Source of the DNA: CAMCXT01 sp046302715
Lineage (GTDB): Bacteria > Bacteroidota > Bacteroidia > M30B66
Length of the DNA: 16,041 nucleotides
Direction of reading: 5' to 3'
Assembly: GCA_046302715.1 (NCBI GenBank)
Contig: JBKCHQ010000028.1
Location: forward strand, 1 to 16,041
The notes beneath the pieces were generated by a model. The model saw only the letters and a program-made list of their open reading frames with translations. It did no database searches and was not told the DNA's origin. Below are positions 14,601 through 16,041 of this stretch, piece by piece. Positions within the stretch are counted from its first letter, which is position 1, and each line of letters begins with the position of its first letter. The position numbers were made by a program, and so were the translations under genes.

Positions 14601-16041
14601 GAGGGTATCGCCCGATTCGCTTGCCGGTGGAAGTTACAAGTGGAAAGAAAGTTCGTTTCAGCACATTAACGGAAAACGGGGTTGGGCACAGGATCATTTC
14701 TTTCAGTTTAAAAAGAATAAGTACAATCAGATTGATTATCTCCGCAATACACGGTATTTTGATTTTGTAATTAATGCCAAAGCACTTACTTGCTATGCCT
14801 TCGGTTACCCTCAATTCCCAAATAACATCGAAGAATTGTGGAATACATCCTATAAAATTGATGCAGAGGTTTGGGCCGACGCCGGTTGCAGCCTTGCCGG
14901 TGCCATGTATATTGCGGTGATTGATTCGGTAGAGTTACTGCCTTGGTTATCGCCCGAAAACTGCTGGGATGTTGGCAATCAATTTGGTCAGTTCAATAAT
15001 ACGTGTCAATGTAAAAACGGAAACCGAATGGCCAATTTTGTTTTCAGAAACGAAAACAGCACTACAGAGATGGCCTCCATGCGTGATATGCTCAATGCGG
15101 TGCCAAACGGCAATTATATTTTGGCTTACACGTGGATATACGGTAAATTTCAAACTTGGGATCCATCGGTTCATGCGGCATTTCAGGCATTAGGGGCAAC
15201 TCAAACTACTACTTTACCCAACGAGTATCCGTATATTTTCTTTGTAAAGAAAGGGCATCCCGAAACGGCCATTGAGCTCATTGCCGACTCAGCCAACGGT
15301 AATTTGGTACTCAATGCGCAGATGTTTAATTCCTGGGTGAGTGGCGATTTTACATCCACCTTGATTGGGCCAGGCTCGGATTGGGATACCTTGAGCTGGA
15401 ATGCCGTTGGATTCGATAATCCGAAAGATAGCATCCGTATTCAGGTAACAGGCGTTAAGGCCGATGGTACCGAAGATATGGTTTATGATGCAGCCAGTGG
15501 AGCAAACGGTGTGGTGGATTTAACCGAGAGTGTTGGGAATAATGTATACGAATACATGAAGCTCAATGCGTTTATGCGTGATGACTCGCTGCGCACTCCG
15601 GTGCAACTCGACCGTTGGCAGCTTACCTTCGACCCCGAACCTGAATGTGCCTTAAATCCGGTGTTGGGTACTTATTTATATAACGATACCCTGCAACAGG
15701 GCGATAGTTTAAAGCTTGCAGTGGCCTTTCAAAATATCAGCGATTATGCCATGGATAGCCTTTTGGTGGCGTATTGGATTATGGATGCCGATCGTACCAT
15801 TTTTCCTGTAACGTATGCACGGCAAAAAGCATTGGCACCGGGCGAGGTATTGCTCGACACCATTAGTGTAGCTACCTTGCCGTATTCGGGTCGAAATTCG
15901 ATATGGTTCGAAGCCAATCCTAATCGCGATCAACCCGAGCAGTTCAGATTTAATAACATAGGTTCACTTGATTTCTTTGTAATCGGCGATAGTATCAATC
16001 CGCTGCTCGATGTTACATTTGATGGTGTACACATCCTCAAC
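11689..16041 (+). CDS. C25-family peptidase related to T9SS sortase PorU (PorU2-like), 3' end beyond window
   Basis: The frame is open from ATG 11689 to the window edge: 1451 residues, C-terminus missing. A signal peptide (1-20, MIKRIALIAGIVLMTNLAFA) precedes a beta-rich N-terminal region (to about 400). A C25 (gingipain/PorU) domain spans about 420-770, with catalytic H643 in FFGHATGNG and C673 in GNSCYAGD; the 30-residue spacing is close to that of gingipains and PorU. Then come a CARDB-like domain (about 785-892), a fibronectin-III-like stretch (about 903-1005, MVYFWRV), an ILEI/PANDER-like segment (about 1065-1195), another beta domain, and a second CARDB-like domain (about 1330-1435). 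PorU removes the C-terminal signal of T9SS cargo and joins cargo to anionic LPS. The size and extra domains fit the divergent PorU2-type proteins better than classic PorU. It is likely co-transcribed with the upstream porV-like gene. Confidence 0.85.
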   Translation, partial: MIKRIALIAGIVLMTNLAFAQEFGNEWIQYDQKYFKIKIWTDGVYRIPTAALLTAIPELAQTDPRNLQVFGRGAEQFIHVEGEQAGDWDSVAYVEFYGRKNDGWLDSALYANPSTNHSNPYYSLFTDTAVYFLTWNASLNNLRFNTTADADFVAAPPAPYCIREIISQNTGSYYFGKTDFNNSTDPDYTDGEGWSGSVFAAPVQNQITTLPNPNFVSSGPPATLKMVYKSVSNAAWFEDHRYQMQLGNQPLLDTLFEGHGSRAFQFSIPASGLTASGTPFKFSYLQLTSNTGDAVTSNSVFSNYRWLYPHNFNLEGLASFKMWVPNNAQDTRFLLPATNIAASGTAVRLYDLSSGRRITAALSGGQYNVILPNSTGDELRECLFLAENQVLTLDASRISTINYVAGQPGKFNALHQQNGVDFLLITARSLAPEANLYKTYRNARHSTEVFYIDELTDQYAYGIAQHPLAVRKFAHTVLTYWTQKPEYLFLLGKSISAHHLRNDAEARAQCLVPTYGYPSSDALFTAGLNGSLPFEPALATGRIAANNGADVLAYLSKLQEYEQAPAAPWMKQILHFGGGTSAGEQATYLNYLSSYENIIEDTLFGGTVYTYQKTTSAPIEQSQSAIITDYINNGVSLMTFFGHATGNGFDVSIDEPQAYNNQGKYPFLIGNSCYAGDIHQPPGSGFSKSEEFILVPDRGTIGFIASVGLGVPNQLHVYTDSLYRFFGQKYYGESMGMNMKRASRAVYDNDPYRKAVILETTLHGDPAVVLNSWPKPDYRITQSDVFFEPENITSDLDSFTINLRLSNIGKAISQPVIIEITRNYPNTGLSTVFNKVVNQLYYEQLLSFKIATTDVIKGGVGINTFAIRIDPLNQYDELSELNNNINATLIIRSAEIVPVWPYDFALVPDNSIELKASTGDPFAVARDYVFEIDTTDLFNSPAKRRAVVNHPGGVVKWTPPISLQDSMVYFWRVSPDSLAGGSYKWKESSFQHINGKRGWAQDHFFQFKKNKYNQIDYLRNTRYFDFVINAKALTCYAFGYPQFPNNIEELWNTSYKIDAEVWADAGCSLAGAMYIAVIDSVELLPWLSPENCWDVGNQFGQFNNTCQCKNGNRMANFVFRNENSTTEMASMRDMLNAVPNGNYILAYTWIYGKFQTWDPSVHAAFQALGATQTTTLPNEYPYIFFVKKGHPETAIELIADSANGNLVLNAQMFNSWVSGDFTSTLIGPGSDWDTLSWNAVGFDNPKDSIRIQVTGVKADGTEDMVYDAASGANGVVDLTESVGNNVYEYMKLNAFMRDDSLRTPVQLDRWQLTFDPEPECALNPVLGTYLYNDTLQQGDSLKLAVAFQNISDYAMDSLLVAYWIMDADRTIFPVTYARQKALAPGEVLLDTISVATLPYSGRNSIWFEANPNRDQPEQFRFNNIGSLDFFVIGDSINPLLDVTFDGVHILN

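Noticed and set aside
11689..16041. The C25 protein as a secreted gingipain-like protease
   Set aside because: Not excluded, but less favoured: it is paired with a PorV-like barrel and has the large multidomain layout of PorU-type proteins. The missing C-terminus is needed to rule out a T9SS cargo signal.

Overview
The window looks like chromosomal sequence from a member of the Bacteroidota. Four things support this: a PorV/PorQ-family barrel next to a C25 cysteine peptidase (type IX secretion parts), a DUF5686 outer-membrane protein with an N-terminal carboxypeptidase-regulatory-like domain, a DUF6427-type membrane protein, and promoter-like boxes close to the Bacteroidota consensus TTG-N19-21-TAnnTTTG. 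No Shine-Dalgarno sites stand out. I cannot name a genus. I see no tRNA, rRNA, CRISPR array, insertion sequence or phage gene, and no gene-free stretch longer than about 110 bases.

Layout. (1) Bases 1-324 hold the 3' end of an NAD-dependent epimerase/dehydratase (+). (2) Bases 390-4675 hold a tight minus-strand operon, read right to left: DUF6427-like membrane protein, purQ, glyA, and a fumarylacetoacetase gene, with gaps of 5, 22 and 14 bases. (3) Diverging from it at 4736 is a 52-residue membrane protein, closed by a clear hairpin-plus-T-run terminator. (4) Bases 5000-8494 hold a plus-strand operon: DUF5686 outer-membrane protein, lptB, purS, with gaps of 2 and 10 bases. (5) Bases 8460-10377 hold a minus-strand pair: an acyltransferase-3-like membrane protein followed by phosphatidylserine synthase (pssA). 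The end of pssA overlaps the end of purS by 35 bases, and its start lies inside the end of the acyltransferase gene. (6) Bases 10496-16041 (+) hold a PorV/PorQ-family barrel followed by a very large C25 peptidase related to the T9SS sortase PorU. The latter is still open after 1451 codons at the window edge.

How the genes fit together. PurQ and PurS are two subunits of one FGAM synthase complex, yet they sit in separate opposite-strand operons; PurL is not in the window. GlyA makes glycine and a one-carbon unit that purine synthesis consumes. LptB, the DUF5686 barrel, PssA, the acyltransferase-like protein and the PorV/C25 pair all concern the cell envelope. The points most worth a second look are the domain make-up of the C25 protein (including an ILEI/PANDER-like segment), the acyltransferase-fold protein lacking its usual His, the tiny membrane protein paired with DUF6427 beside purine genes, and promoter-like boxes placed so close to start codons that leaderless mRNAs are likely.
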